A stretch of 64,000 bases of DNA from Paenibacillus nanensis. Lineage in GTDB: Bacteria > Bacillota > Bacilli > Paenibacillales > Paenibacillaceae. Of the stretch, positions 26,450 through 35,112 are shown piece by piece. The notes below the pieces were generated by a model. That model was not told where the DNA came from and did no database searches. It saw nothing but the letters and a program-made list of their open reading frames with translations. The stretch is taken from positions 62,001 through 126,000 of the forward strand of contig NZ_QXQA01000008.1 of assembly GCF_003583765.1 (NCBI RefSeq), read 5' to 3'. Within the stretch, counting starts at the first letter, position 1; the number at the start of each line of letters is the position of its first letter. The translations under genes and the position numbers were made by a program.

Positions 26450-27838
26450 ATGAAGATAATGAACACAAGAAAAAGGTTTATGGCGGCAGTCGCCACCGCC
26501 TCCTTATTGGGCGGGTCATGGGTCTCGCTATCCCCCGCATCTGCCGAACCGGGGCCGGGACTGCTGGGCGATGTAAACGGGGATGCCGCCGTAACGCTTG
26601 CGGACGCAGTCGTGATTCATAAACACTTGGCGGAATCGGGAGCGCCGCTAAGCAGCTACATGCAGCATTTCGCGGATGTAAACGGGGACGGCGTGATAAC
26701 AGTGGAAGACGCGCGGCTGATTAAAAGCTATTACTTGGGGAAGACAGAGACGTTTGCGTTTACGCATCGGGGTCTTACACCTTTAAGCAACGCTGTCGAC
26801 ACAGGCAGCACATACACGATCGACTTCCCGGTATTGGTAAACGCACAAGCGGATAAAAAGATCCGGGTGCTGGATGCGGGCGGCGCCGAAGTCGAAAGCT
26901 TTCCTGCGACCGATTCGAGGGTGAAGGTGAGCGGCGCACGGGTGACGCTTACGCTGGACGGGCTTGCGGCAGAAACGACGTACCAGGTTGTCATTGACCG
27001 AGGGGCCTTTGTTGATGCGCAGGGCAACGCTTACGCCGGCATTCTCGCTGCCAATCCGTGGAGGTTTACAACTGCTCCCGCCGAGGAGCCGGTTCATGAT
27101 TCGAACATCTACGTTGCGCCGGTCGCCACGAGCGGCGACGGTACGGAAGACAGTCCTTTCGGTACGATGCAAGAGGCGCTGGATGCTGTGGCGGAGAACG
27201 GCACCATTCATGTGAAGGCAGGCACATACTTCGTTGCACAAACCCTTGTTATGGATAAGGCGGGAGTAAAGCTGCAGGGGGTACCGAATGCAAATGGCGC
27301 GGCGCCATACATCATGTTTAGCGCGAATACTCCGTCAGAGGCTATTAGCCTGGAGGCCGACAATTTGACCCTTGAAAGTATTTACGTAGTGAGCATGCAC
27401 AAAATGGCGAGTCCCTTGGTTGTGGTGAAAGGGGATAACGCAGTCATTACCGACACGATAATGGGCGGACCTTTGCAGAGCGGACCAAGATCGACTTGGA
27501 TCAATAACAGCGGCATTATCGTAGCCGATCATGCCAAGAACGTGTGGATAAAAAACAATATCTTTATTTTGCTGCATCGAGGCGTGCAGGCATTGACTGA
27601 CACGACCGGATTAATGGAAAACAACATCATATCCGATACGGCAGCCGGTGTCTATATTGATGGATCCACCATTACCATTACGAACAACAAATGGGATAGC
27701 GTGAACAAAGGAAATGACGTGGACATTATACTCGGGGAGGCGACTACAGTCGGTCCGCCGTATGCCTCCGTCACTGAGCTCAGTCAAGCCAACCATAACG
27801 CCAATATCTCAGATCTGCGGTCTCCTATTCCATCATAA
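26450..27838 (+). CDS. Secreted dockerin-bearing beta-helix protein
   Basis: A signal peptide (residues 1-32, cleavage after ASA) is followed immediately by a type-I-like dockerin (38-97) with two calcium-loop repeats, DVNGDAAVTLADA at 41 and DVNGDGVITVEDA at 76. Residues about 100-210 form an SbsA/Big-like domain (AETTYQVVIDRGAFVDAQGN). Residues about 218-462 form a right-handed parallel beta-helix of the DUF1565/pectate-lyase-like fold (NIYVAPVATSGDGTEDSPFG, IKNNIFILLHRGVQALTD, ITITNNKWDS). Such folds occur in polysaccharide lyases and adhesins; no catalytic residues were identified. Dockerins usually lie at the C-terminus, so the N-terminal position is unusual. AAGGAG precedes the ATG by 6 nt. 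The next gene, 23 bp on, encodes cohesins. Confidence 0.93.
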   Translation: MKIMNTRKRFMAAVATASLLGGSWVSLSPASAEPGPGLLGDVNGDAAVTLADAVVIHKHLAESGAPLSSYMQHFADVNGDGVITVEDARLIKSYYLGKTETFAFTHRGLTPLSNAVDTGSTYTIDFPVLVNAQADKKIRVLDAGGAEVESFPATDSRVKVSGARVTLTLDGLAAETTYQVVIDRGAFVDAQGNAYAGILAANPWRFTTAPAEEPVHDSNIYVAPVATSGDGTEDSPFGTMQEALDAVAENGTIHVKAGTYFVAQTLVMDKAGVKLQGVPNANGAAPYIMFSANTPSEAISLEADNLTLESIYVVSMHKMASPLVVVKGDNAVITDTIMGGPLQSGPRSTWINNSGIIVADHAKNVWIKNNIFILLHRGVQALTDTTGLMENNIISDTAAGVYIDGSTITITNNKWDSVNKGNDVDIILGEATTVGPPYASVTELSQANHNANISDLRSPIPS

Positions 27839-27861
27839 AATTTAGAGAGGATGTAGCAGCG

Positions 27862-30228
27862 TTGCGACAGCATTCATCATTAAAGAGAAGACGGGTAACG
27901 CGGACTCAAATTTATATTAAGCGAATCTGCTTGTTTATGGCCATTGTGCTTGGCCTGACAGGCTGGGTGCAGCCGCCGGTCTCGGCCGCCAGCGCGGGCG
28001 TTACGGTAACGTTGGGAACAGCCTCCGGAGCGGCCGGAACGACCGTCCAGGTTCCCGTATCCATATCGAATCTCGACGGTTCGATTCATGCCTACGGCGT
28101 GCGAATTCAATATCCGCATCCTTCGCTTGAGCTTGTCGATATCGAAGGCGACCTGCGGGCGTTGACGCAGGACGACTGGCATGATGAACAAGCCGCCGGC
28201 GAGCTCGCCGTCGCTTGGGTCGATGAGTCGCTCACGGCCCCGATTGCAGAAAACGGCACATTATTCACGGTGACCTTCCGCATTAAAGAAAATACGCCTG
28301 CCGGTCCATTGAGCATTCAAGTCGATGACGAGTCCGACAGTCTCGAATTTGTTGATGCGGATATTGGGAATATCTATGCTGAGGCGCCCGGGGGAGGGAC
28401 TGTTCTGGTCACAGCGGAGCCCGATGTATCCATCCGTCTGGCCGATGTGCAAGGCGGCCCCGGCCAAACAGTGAAGGTGCCGGTTGCATTCGCTGCACCG
28501 TTACAGGCGATTTCCGCTTACGGTATAGAGATTGCCTATCCAACCGAGATTGTTGAAGTTGTCGGTGTTGAAAGCGGTGCGACTACCGTCTCGGCGGAGA
28601 ATTGGCATGTTTCGGCTGAGGACGGAACGCTGCGGGTCGCTTGGGTCGACGAGTCGCTGTCCGCGCCGATCGAACAATCGGGCCATTTGTTTACCATCGT
28701 GTTCCGAATGAAGCAGGATGCGGCTTTAGGCTCTAGGCCGCTGACCGTATCGACCGATCATTCTCTGCAATTTGTCAATGCCGCTGCGGAGGAACTGCTT
28801 GTCCAAGTGCTGCAACAAGGCACAATTGAAGTGACAGCGCTGCAGCCGCCTGTCGTACCGAGCCCGGGTGGCGGCGGCCAAGATCGGACGGTTGATGTGA
28901 AGCTCGGCGCAAGTCAGGGCGAAGCGGTAGCCAGCGTGCCGATCAAACGAAGCGTCTCGGCGAAGGGCGAACAGATCGATTCGGTTCAAGTGGACAGCGG
29001 CAAGGCCGAACAATTTGTCAGCCTGGCCCGAGAGAACAACCAGCAAATCGTGCGCATTGTCGTGACCGATCTGCCCGGCAGCCCGGCCGATGAGCAGCGC
29101 ATTGAGATACCTGGGGCTTCAGTAGATACGCTAGCTGAGGGCGATATTCAACTGACGATTCAGACGCCGGATGTTGAAATCTCGCTTTCGAAGGAGTCTC
29201 TCCGCTCGATGACAGCCGAAGGCAAGGATTTATATTTCCGCGTTGTGCCGATTAACGATGAAGAGGCGCGGAACGAAGCGGCTGAGCATGCGCTGCAAGC
29301 GGACGTCGTGCTTGCCGCCGCGGACGGCGGACCGGTTGTTCTGCTCGGCAAACCGATGACGATCGAAACGAATTATTCCGGCTTCAAGACGAAGCTGGTC
29401 TTCCCGCTTACCGGCCTTGAATTGCCGGATAATCCCGTTGAAATCGAACGGCTGCTGACAGGCCTAGCGGTGTATATTGAGCACAGCGACGGCGAGAAGA
29501 AGCTGCAGCGGGGTACGGTTCAGTTCGACGCGGAAGGCCTTCCAGTCGGCATTGAAATCGAGATCGATAAGTTCAGCACGTTCTCGGTTATCCATGCCAA
29601 GCAGCTGGAGGCAACCGAATTCCATGCGTACATGAACGGATACCCGGATGAAACCTTCCGTCCGGATAAGGGGCTGACTCGCGCGGAATTGGCCGCTGTT
29701 CTAAGCCGGGTCGTAAAGGATAATAATGTGGCTGCGAGCGAAACAGCGTATACCGACGTTCCGGGCAATCATTGGGCATATGACGCAATTGCGGCTGCAG
29801 GGACGACGGGGCTCATGCAGGGCGATGAACAAAGCTTCCGCCCGGATGCTTATGTCACCCGCGGGGAGCTTGCGGCCGTCGTGTCCCGAATGCTGTCTCT
29901 TTCGCTGGCAGCTGAACCGGACAACAGTCCAGCCTGGGCGGATGTCCGAGGACACTGGGCGGCATCCTACATTGCAGCGGCGGAGCAATCCGGTTTGCTC
30001 GAAGGCTACGGCGACGGCACCTTCCGGCCTGAGCATATGGTAACAAGGGCCGAGTTGGCCGCCATGTTTAATCGGGCTTTGGGTCGTCCCGCATTTGCCG
30101 CGGAACAGCCGGCTTGGACGGACGTATCCACCAGGCACTGGGCATATACTGCCATAGAGTCCGCGACTCATGCGTTACGTGTTGTGCCGATCGGAAACGG
30201 CGGACAGACTATTGAAATTATCGAATAA
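27862..30228 (+). CDS. Double-cohesin SLH surface anchor (mini-scaffoldin)
   Basis: The gene starts at TTG (AGAGAGG 11 nt upstream). The N-terminus is a long basic signal peptide ending near residue 43. Two cohesin modules follow, at about 46-184 (VTVTLGTASGAAGTTVQVPV) and 188-326 (VSIRLADVQGGPGQTVKVPV), each with the closing WVDESL(T/S)API and LFT(V/I).FR(I/M)K strands seen in cohesins. A PSPGGGG linker leads to a module (about 343-600) shared with the SLH protein at 2-3121. Three SLH motifs end the protein (FRPDKGLTRAELA, FRPDAYVTRGELA, FRPEHMVTRAELA). Cohesins bind dockerins with calcium, and SLH domains bind the wall polymer, so this protein can tether the upstream dockerin protein to the cell surface. 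Confidence 0.94.
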   Translation: MRQHSSLKRRRVTRTQIYIKRICLFMAIVLGLTGWVQPPVSAASAGVTVTLGTASGAAGTTVQVPVSISNLDGSIHAYGVRIQYPHPSLELVDIEGDLRALTQDDWHDEQAAGELAVAWVDESLTAPIAENGTLFTVTFRIKENTPAGPLSIQVDDESDSLEFVDADIGNIYAEAPGGGTVLVTAEPDVSIRLADVQGGPGQTVKVPVAFAAPLQAISAYGIEIAYPTEIVEVVGVESGATTVSAENWHVSAEDGTLRVAWVDESLSAPIEQSGHLFTIVFRMKQDAALGSRPLTVSTDHSLQFVNAAAEELLVQVLQQGTIEVTALQPPVVPSPGGGGQDRTVDVKLGASQGEAVASVPIKRSVSAKGEQIDSVQVDSGKAEQFVSLARENNQQIVRIVVTDLPGSPADEQRIEIPGASVDTLAEGDIQLTIQTPDVEISLSKESLRSMTAEGKDLYFRVVPINDEEARNEAAEHALQADVVLAAADGGPVVLLGKPMTIETNYSGFKTKLVFPLTGLELPDNPVEIERLLTGLAVYIEHSDGEKKLQRGTVQFDAEGLPVGIEIEIDKFSTFSVIHAKQLEATEFHAYMNGYPDETFRPDKGLTRAELAAVLSRVVKDNNVAASETAYTDVPGNHWAYDAIAAAGTTGLMQGDEQSFRPDAYVTRGELAAVVSRMLSLSLAAEPDNSPAWADVRGHWAASYIAAAEQSGLLEGYGDGTFRPEHMVTRAELAAMFNRALGRPAFAAEQPAWTDVSTRHWAYTAIESATHALRVVPIGNGGQTIEIIE

Positions 30229-30245
30229 CCGTATTTCATAAGAGC

Positions 30246-30291
30246 AAGAGCGAAGCGGACTCTCTTCAAGGGAGCCGCTTCGCTCTTTTTG
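30246..30291 (+). terminator. Terminator of the dockerin-cohesin operon
   Basis: A 13-bp perfect stem (AAGAGCGAAGCGG / CCGCTTCGCTCTT) with some further inner pairing and a short loop ends in TTTTT, 17 bp after the cohesin-gene stop. No such element lies between the two genes, which supports a bicistronic transcript. Confidence 0.92.
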
Positions 30292-30355
30292 CTTCCAACT
30301 GCTCTGCAAATGCCGCCAACTCGTTAAGTCTGTGAATCCAGATGAAATAAATCTA

Positions 30356-30385
30356 TTTACAAACCGATGGTCGGTTTTTTATAAT
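30356..30385 (+). promoter_or_regulatory. Sigma-A promoter with a palindromic operator in its spacer
   Basis: TTTACA (30356-30361) and TATAAT (30380-30385) are 18 bp apart. The spacer holds the inverted repeat AAACCGA-TGG-TCGGTTT (30361-30377), a shape typical of TetR-family operators. A repressor there would block the DoxX-like gene that starts at 30418. Confidence 0.7.
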
Positions 30386-30417
30386 AAATGCATACCACGA
30401 TTTTGGGGGGTCTTTTG

Positions 30418-30897
30418 ATGGAACCGCTAATTACTCTTATTGTTGTGACGGTTGCTATTCTCCTTGCGGGCGCAGCGGGCGTTAAGCGTCTGCGCGCTTG
30501 GCCGGTTGCGCTCCGGGGCGGAGTCGCGGCGATGTTCGTATTGACCGGCACGGTTCACTTCGTCTGGATGAGGGAAAATCTGATCGCGATGGTGCCGCCT
30601 TCTCTGCCTTATCCCGGCTTCATTGTGACGCTTACCGGCGTGCTCGAGCTGGCCGGAGCTGTCGGCGTGTTATGGCGGCCGACCGTTACATGGGCTGCCG
30701 GAGGGCTCTCGCTTTTGCTCATTTGTATGTTTCCGGCAAACGTCTATTATGCCGTATCCGGCCTTACGACGAGACTGGATGATCAGCTCATCCCGCGCAC
30801 CCTGATGCAGGTCGTTTTCTTGTCCGCATGCCTTGCCGTCATGATCTACGATCTCCGGGGCCGGACCGCCAGGCGGAACCCTCATCAGCAGAAATAA
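30418..30897 (+). CDS. DoxX-like integral membrane protein
   Basis: This is a 159-residue protein with an extra N-terminal helix (LITLIVVTVAILLAGAAGV) followed by the four-helix DoxX-like core: RGGVAAMFVLTGTVHFVWMR, then IVTLTGVLELAGAVGVLWRP, with two more helices. The start ATG 30418 was chosen over ATG 30388 because GGGGGGT lies 6 nt upstream. The promoter just before it carries a TetR-like operator, so expression is probably inducible. Its biochemical role is not known. Confidence 0.82.
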   Translation: MEPLITLIVVTVAILLAGAAGVKRLRAWPVALRGGVAAMFVLTGTVHFVWMRENLIAMVPPSLPYPGFIVTLTGVLELAGAVGVLWRPTVTWAAGGLSLLLICMFPANVYYAVSGLTTRLDDQLIPRTLMQVVFLSACLAVMIYDLRGRTARRNPHQQK

Positions 30898-31046
30898 AAC
30901 CAGGCACGCAAAAAACCGGCTTTTTTGTCTGCATTCAGCAGCCGTATTCGGTTCATCCCAAGTGTCTTGTGCCCTCCCTGCGAAACAATCCCTTATTCTC
31001 CTCGTATAAGGCAATAACGGTTTCGAACACAACGGGAGGTGGCTTG

Positions 31047-33026
31047 GTGACAAAAAGCATAAAGCCTGTGCTGATTGCAGCAGGGGGACTGCTTCTGTTG
31101 TTCCTTTTGGCCGGATGCGGCAATAAAAATGAGCTTACCATTGACAAAGTGGAGATTATGGCCGACCTTCTGCCGGACGGAGACCTCTATGTGGAGGAGC
31201 TGTACACCTACACCGTCCGCGGAGAGTGGAACAGCTTTAGACGGTATATGGACAATTACGGGAGCTCGAATATTGAATTTTTCGAAGCCTATGTTCCTCC
31301 GAGCGACCGAAAGCTCGGCCAATTCGGGTATGAGCATCTGGACCGGTACCCGGTCGCCTTAAGAGTGAAACAAGGAGCCTATCGCGTCGACGTACCGGCA
31401 AAAGACGAGACGGTATCCGTCTATTACCGTTACCGTCTTGATCAACAAGCTGTGAAATATTCCGATGGCGGGGAGCTGGATTGGACCGTATTGGACTATA
31501 ACGATGAGGATCATCGGAACATAACCGTTACGCTGCGTGTGCGTCAGCCTGATGCGAAGCCTCTAGCCGTCTATGCCTACGATCGGTCTGGAGGTTCCAT
31601 AGTAGAGGAGAGGAACGGATTCATCCGTTATGAAAACAAACTCCTTCCTGAGCAGGATAGCGTAAAATTGAAAGTCTTCGTGCCCGCTGGGGCGCTTCCG
31701 GACATGGAGGCGGCTGCGACGTCCTCCTCGCTATCCGAACGAGTGGCGGATGAAGAGGCGTTTCAGCTAAGATTTGCGAAACGGGAGCAATTGCTGGAAG
31801 CTGGCCGTCAGGCGAGCCTCTGGCTCATCTACGCCGTGTCGGCGGGAGTCGTATTCTATGCGTTATCCTTAAGAAGACTCTCCGCTTGGTGGCGAGGCCG
31901 GCAAATTCCCGTTGAAGAGCTGGAAGATATGGATCCGGTTCGTCTCATTTACCTGTTCAGGAAGGGGAAGCTGCGGCGTGCGGATGTGCTTTCCGGCGTG
32001 TTCGGCATGCGCCGGAAGGGCATGATCGACATTGCCATGACGAACTCTGGAAGCAGGTTCCAAGAGGATCGGACAGCCCCGAAGCAGCTTCCGCAGTTTG
32101 CTTTTAGCGGAAAACGTACGAGTCTAAAGCCGGCAGAACGTTACTTGCTGAGCTGGCTGTTTCGCGGGACGTCCATGATGAATCTGGAGAACATTGCGGG
32201 GCCAACAAAAACAGAACGCAAGCGGAAAGCTCTAATGGGCCAATATTTAAAAAGATTGAGGGGACTTAATAGAGGATTTAGCCGGTGGCGGGAACTCCTG
32301 CATAACGAATATGGAGGAAGTATCAGGTATGCGGAATATACCCCGAAAAAAATCATTATTCCTGCAATTGCCATCATGCATTTCGCTTTGGTAATTTATT
32401 TACATATTGCAGACGCCACGAGTTGGGGATGGATCGGTTTGCTGGCCGTTATTTTAGGGGGAGGCGCCGTCTGGGCTGCGATTCGCAGAGATCGCAAGAG
32501 ATACATCTCGCTTTTCCTGGTTGCTTGTTTCTTTGTTGCCGTTCAAATTGTACACGAGCCGGCCGTCAATGAATATTTTAACCTTGTCTTGCTTTCGCTT
32601 ATTCTTATTGCGCTGCTGCCCGGCAGGATAACGGACCCGGTGTCGGATGCCTACCGGAGCGCGGCTAAGCGATATCGCCGGATACTGGCTAAGGGCGGCA
32701 GGGATGCAGGCAGCGGTCCCGACAGTCTTGAACGATTGATGGAAGCTGCGCTGCTGCTCGGTGTAGGGCGCCAGTTTCTTGCTCGCGTCAACAAGAGACT
32801 GCCTGCTTCCGGCTTCTATTCAGCTTCCCCGCTGTTTCATCCGGACGCTCTTATCGCATTAGACTATGCTTTTAACCGCTCATGGAACGGAATCGGCGGC
32901 TCGTCCTCCGGCACAAGCGGAGGCGGCGGCGGAGGCGGCGGTGGCGGTGGCGATTCCTATGGAGACAGCGGAGACAGTGGAAGCGATGGCGGCGGAGGCG
33001 GAGACGGCGGAGGTGGCGGTGATTGA
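31047..33026 (+). CDS. DUF2207-family membrane protein with lipobox and Gly-rich tail
   Basis: The GTG at 31047, with GGGAGG 7 nt upstream, gives an N-terminus MTKSIKPVLIAAGGLLLLFL ending in the lipobox LLAGC (the cysteine would be lipidated). Residues about 28-215 form the extracellular DUF2207 domain (EIMADLLPDGDLYVEELYTY). A first membrane helix (about 245-262) leads to a cytoplasmic region. Two to four more helices (about 440-525) and a glycine/serine/aspartate-rich C-terminus complete the protein, as is usual in this family. DUF2207 proteins are widespread predicted membrane proteins of unknown function. The combination of a lipobox with later membrane spans is noted as seen; some relatives have an ordinary signal peptide. 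Confidence 0.87.
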   Translation: MTKSIKPVLIAAGGLLLLFLLAGCGNKNELTIDKVEIMADLLPDGDLYVEELYTYTVRGEWNSFRRYMDNYGSSNIEFFEAYVPPSDRKLGQFGYEHLDRYPVALRVKQGAYRVDVPAKDETVSVYYRYRLDQQAVKYSDGGELDWTVLDYNDEDHRNITVTLRVRQPDAKPLAVYAYDRSGGSIVEERNGFIRYENKLLPEQDSVKLKVFVPAGALPDMEAAATSSSLSERVADEEAFQLRFAKREQLLEAGRQASLWLIYAVSAGVVFYALSLRRLSAWWRGRQIPVEELEDMDPVRLIYLFRKGKLRRADVLSGVFGMRRKGMIDIAMTNSGSRFQEDRTAPKQLPQFAFSGKRTSLKPAERYLLSWLFRGTSMMNLENIAGPTKTERKRKALMGQYLKRLRGLNRGFSRWRELLHNEYGGSIRYAEYTPKKIIIPAIAIMHFALVIYLHIADATSWGWIGLLAVILGGGAVWAAIRRDRKRYISLFLVACFFVAVQIVHEPAVNEYFNLVLLSLILIALLPGRITDPVSDAYRSAAKRYRRILAKGGRDAGSGPDSLERLMEAALLLGVGRQFLARVNKRLPASGFYSASPLFHPDALIALDYAFNRSWNGIGGSSSGTSGGGGGGGGGGGDSYGDSGDSGSDGGGGGDGGGGGD

Positions 33027-33088
33027 CCGTAAGCCGACCGGGCAGTTGCAAGGGCATTAGTCAGAGCCACTGTAAAAGGCAGCCCTGA

Positions 33089-33238
33089 TCTCCAGTTCAG
33101 GCGCCGCCCAGACATGAGTCCATTTCCGCGGCACTCCTCCTTCCCTATAATGCAAGCCCCTACACCGTAGGAACGACGACCATCTATCTGACGGATCAGA
33201 GCGGGCTGGAGACGCGGACCGTCCGTTTTTATAGATAA
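33089..33238 (+). pseudogene. Possible 3' remnant of an exported-protein gene
   Basis: A short open frame ends YNASPYTVGTTTIYLTDQSG and then LETRTVRFYR before TAA. This looks like the last strands of a bacterial Ig-like or beta-sandwich module. It has no start or ribosome site and is followed by a terminator-like hairpin. It is probably the scar of a deleted gene; confidence is low because the piece is only about 50 codons. Confidence 0.35.
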
Positions 33239-33240
33239 GC

Positions 33241-33268
33241 GGCCAACTCCGTTATAAGCGGGTTGGCC
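33241..33268 (+). terminator. Terminator-like hairpin after the remnant
   Basis: GGCCAACTC and GGGTTGGCC can form a 9-bp stem (one G-U) with a 10-nt loop, followed by TTATT. It lies directly after the remnant stop codon and isolates the partition cassette from upstream transcription. Confidence 0.6.
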
Positions 33269-33274
33269 TTATTG

Positions 33275-33360
33275 AAGTTTAATGGTAAAGTTTAAAGCTT
33301 GAATTTTAAGGTTTAAACTTTAAACTTTAGATTTTAGATTTTAAACCTCAACGGTTAAAC
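33275..33360. repeat. AT-rich TTTAAA repeat tract, candidate centromere (parC-like)
   Basis: An AT-rich tract contains at least six copies of GTTTAA, TTTAAAC or TTTAAAG-like units in both orientations, including the near-palindrome GTTTAAACTTTAAAC at 33311-33325. It lies about 130-215 bp upstream of the ParM-like gene. Iterated sites in this position serve as centromeres and operators bound by ParR in plasmid segregation systems. That role is inferred here. Confidence 0.55.
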
Positions 33361-33489
33361 TCTCACCTTTACCCTTTACTCCCCAATTCTGAAGGAACTC
33401 TAATTTAAAGAAATTCTCATATTCCCCTAAAATCTCCCTAAATCTACGAAACTAATAGATATATTCCATAGGTTGGGGGAGAGTCTGGC

Positions 33490-34683
33490 ATGGCCAAAGT
33501 TGATAGTCTTACGACCACCATCACGTTAGCGATAGATAATGGGAGCAGTCATATTAAAGGGATTTACGATGAGCTGGACAAGTCGTTCATCTTTCCGAAT
33601 GTCGTAGCGCAGCCTTTCGGCGAACGTTATTTTTTAATGGATTCAGGCGATCCTCTAGATTTTCTGGATGTGCAGATTACTTCGCCCGCGGTTCAGGCCG
33701 AGCAGTACCGCCATGTCTACGTGGGCAACTTAGCCATCGGCGACGGCGGCATTGTGCATGAGATCATCGGGGATAAAGCGGTGCAGAAGAAGGCGCAGAG
33801 GCAGGAGACGATGGTCACGCTGCTCACGGCTGCGGCTTATGCGGTCGCGTCCAAGCATGAGGATGACATTAAGCGGGGCAAAAACCGCATCAAAGCCAAG
33901 GTTAATCTAGGTACGGGGCTTCCGATTCAAGAGATTGCGAAGTTCCGCGAGGAGTACGCGGAGAAAATTATGTCGGGCGTGCATACCGTCACCTTCGTTA
34001 CGACACCGGTGTTCAAGGGCGTAACGGTAGAGATGGAGATGCTGCTGCCAAGCGATATCAGCATTGATGATGTATCCGGCGTCTATGACATGGAGGCCTC
34101 CTCCAAGGCGCATCTTGCTTTGAAAGGATTCGGAATCGCCGACGTCGGCGGCGTGGATATGGATATCGCGTTTTTCCGGCCGGGGCTCGATCTGGACCAA
34201 CGCCTTTCGACGGGAGCCAAAATTTATTTGAATAACGCGCTGGAAAATATCCGCAACGAAGTCAACGCGCAAGGGGAAGAGCTGATTTCCAGCACGGCGG
34301 AGCTCACGCTAATGCTGGTCAACAAAGAATATATGATCTTTGCCGAAGGCAAGGTCGTCTTCGATATGACCGAGCTTGTGAACCGCCATATGCGGATTCT
34401 TGCAGAGAAGGTACTAAAGTATGCCCGGAACGCTTGGAAGCACGCCCGGTATGCGGGTGAGTTCTGGTTTATCGGCGGGGGCGCTGTTGTCTTGCAGCCG
34501 TGGATCGAGAAGCTGAACGCGCAGCTGGGGCTGCCGCTCCGGTTCGATGTTTCGGATGTCAGCCAGTTCCGTAACGTCCGAGGCACCTTCTTCCTGTTGT
34601 CCCATGCTCTTGGAGAGGGGAAGGACGTAGCCGCTGAGCAGGAAAAACCGGCGGCGGGCCGCGACGGGAGCGGAACGAATTGA
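33490..34683 (+). CDS. ParM/StbA-family actin-like segregation protein
   Basis: This 397-residue protein has actin-fold nucleotide-binding motifs: phosphate-1 LAIDNGSSHIKGI (D16), phosphate-2 IADVGGVDMDIAF (near residue 218), and the adenosine motif FWFIGGGAVVL (near residue 328). These fit the ParM/StbA/Alp group that forms ATP-driven filaments to separate replicated plasmids. A GGGGGAG site lies 8 nt before the ATG. It overlaps the next gene by 4 bp, and that gene has the size and position of a ParR adaptor. The system sits among apparently chromosomal genes, so it may have been captured from a plasmid or may serve another filament role. Confidence 0.88.
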   Translation: MAKVDSLTTTITLAIDNGSSHIKGIYDELDKSFIFPNVVAQPFGERYFLMDSGDPLDFLDVQITSPAVQAEQYRHVYVGNLAIGDGGIVHEIIGDKAVQKKAQRQETMVTLLTAAAYAVASKHEDDIKRGKNRIKAKVNLGTGLPIQEIAKFREEYAEKIMSGVHTVTFVTTPVFKGVTVEMEMLLPSDISIDDVSGVYDMEASSKAHLALKGFGIADVGGVDMDIAFFRPGLDLDQRLSTGAKIYLNNALENIRNEVNAQGEELISSTAELTLMLVNKEYMIFAEGKVVFDMTELVNRHMRILAEKVLKYARNAWKHARYAGEFWFIGGGAVVLQPWIEKLNAQLGLPLRFDVSDVSQFRNVRGTFFLLSHALGEGKDVAAEQEKPAAGRDGSGTN

Positions 34684-35069
34684 AGAAACGCCGCCAGATG
34701 GTTATGGTAACGCCCGGAAAGGACGTGACCTTATACATACCGACGGACACGCCCCCCGAGGTTATCGCTTATTTGAACCGGCTTAAGGCGGAAGGCTTCT
34801 TCAGCCAGGGCATTATGGAGATTTTAACTTTGCATATCCTTCGAAAAGGCGCGTCCGAGGCGTCTCCTTACCCCGATCTCGATGAAGCGAGCGCATCCTG
34901 GGATGACGCTCTCATCGAATCCATAACGGAATCGGTCGAGGCTCCGGAGCCAGTGGCGGTCGCCATTACAGAGCAGGAGATAAACAAGCCGTTCAGCTTG
35001 GAGGACATTATTAAGCAAGCAACAAGAAATGCCGGGAAGCTGCTGCAGGAGCGGCAGCCAAACGAATGA
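34680..35069 (+). CDS. ParR-like adaptor protein of the ParM cassette
   Basis: This 129-residue protein starts with a TTG overlapping the ParM-like stop. The basic N-terminus, with MKKRRQMVMVTPGKDVTLYI followed by PTDTPPEVIAYLNRLKAEG, could form a ribbon-helix-helix DNA-binding unit. The C-terminal part is acidic, with LEDIIKQATRNAGKLLQE as a likely filament-interacting helix. Sequence similarity among ParR proteins is low, so the call rests mainly on size, charge pattern and position after the actin-like gene. Confidence 0.65.
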   Translation: MKKRRQMVMVTPGKDVTLYIPTDTPPEVIAYLNRLKAEGFFSQGIMEILTLHILRKGASEASPYPDLDEASASWDDALIESITESVEAPEPVAVAITEQEINKPFSLEDIIKQATRNAGKLLQERQPNE

Positions 35070-35112
35070 ATAGGTGGCGTGTATCGAACGTCAGGAAAGG
35101 GGAATCGACAGC

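Noticed and set aside
32915..33020. GGC/GGA-rich tract as a simple-sequence repeat element
   Set aside because: It is in frame and encodes the glycine-rich tail normal for DUF2207 proteins.
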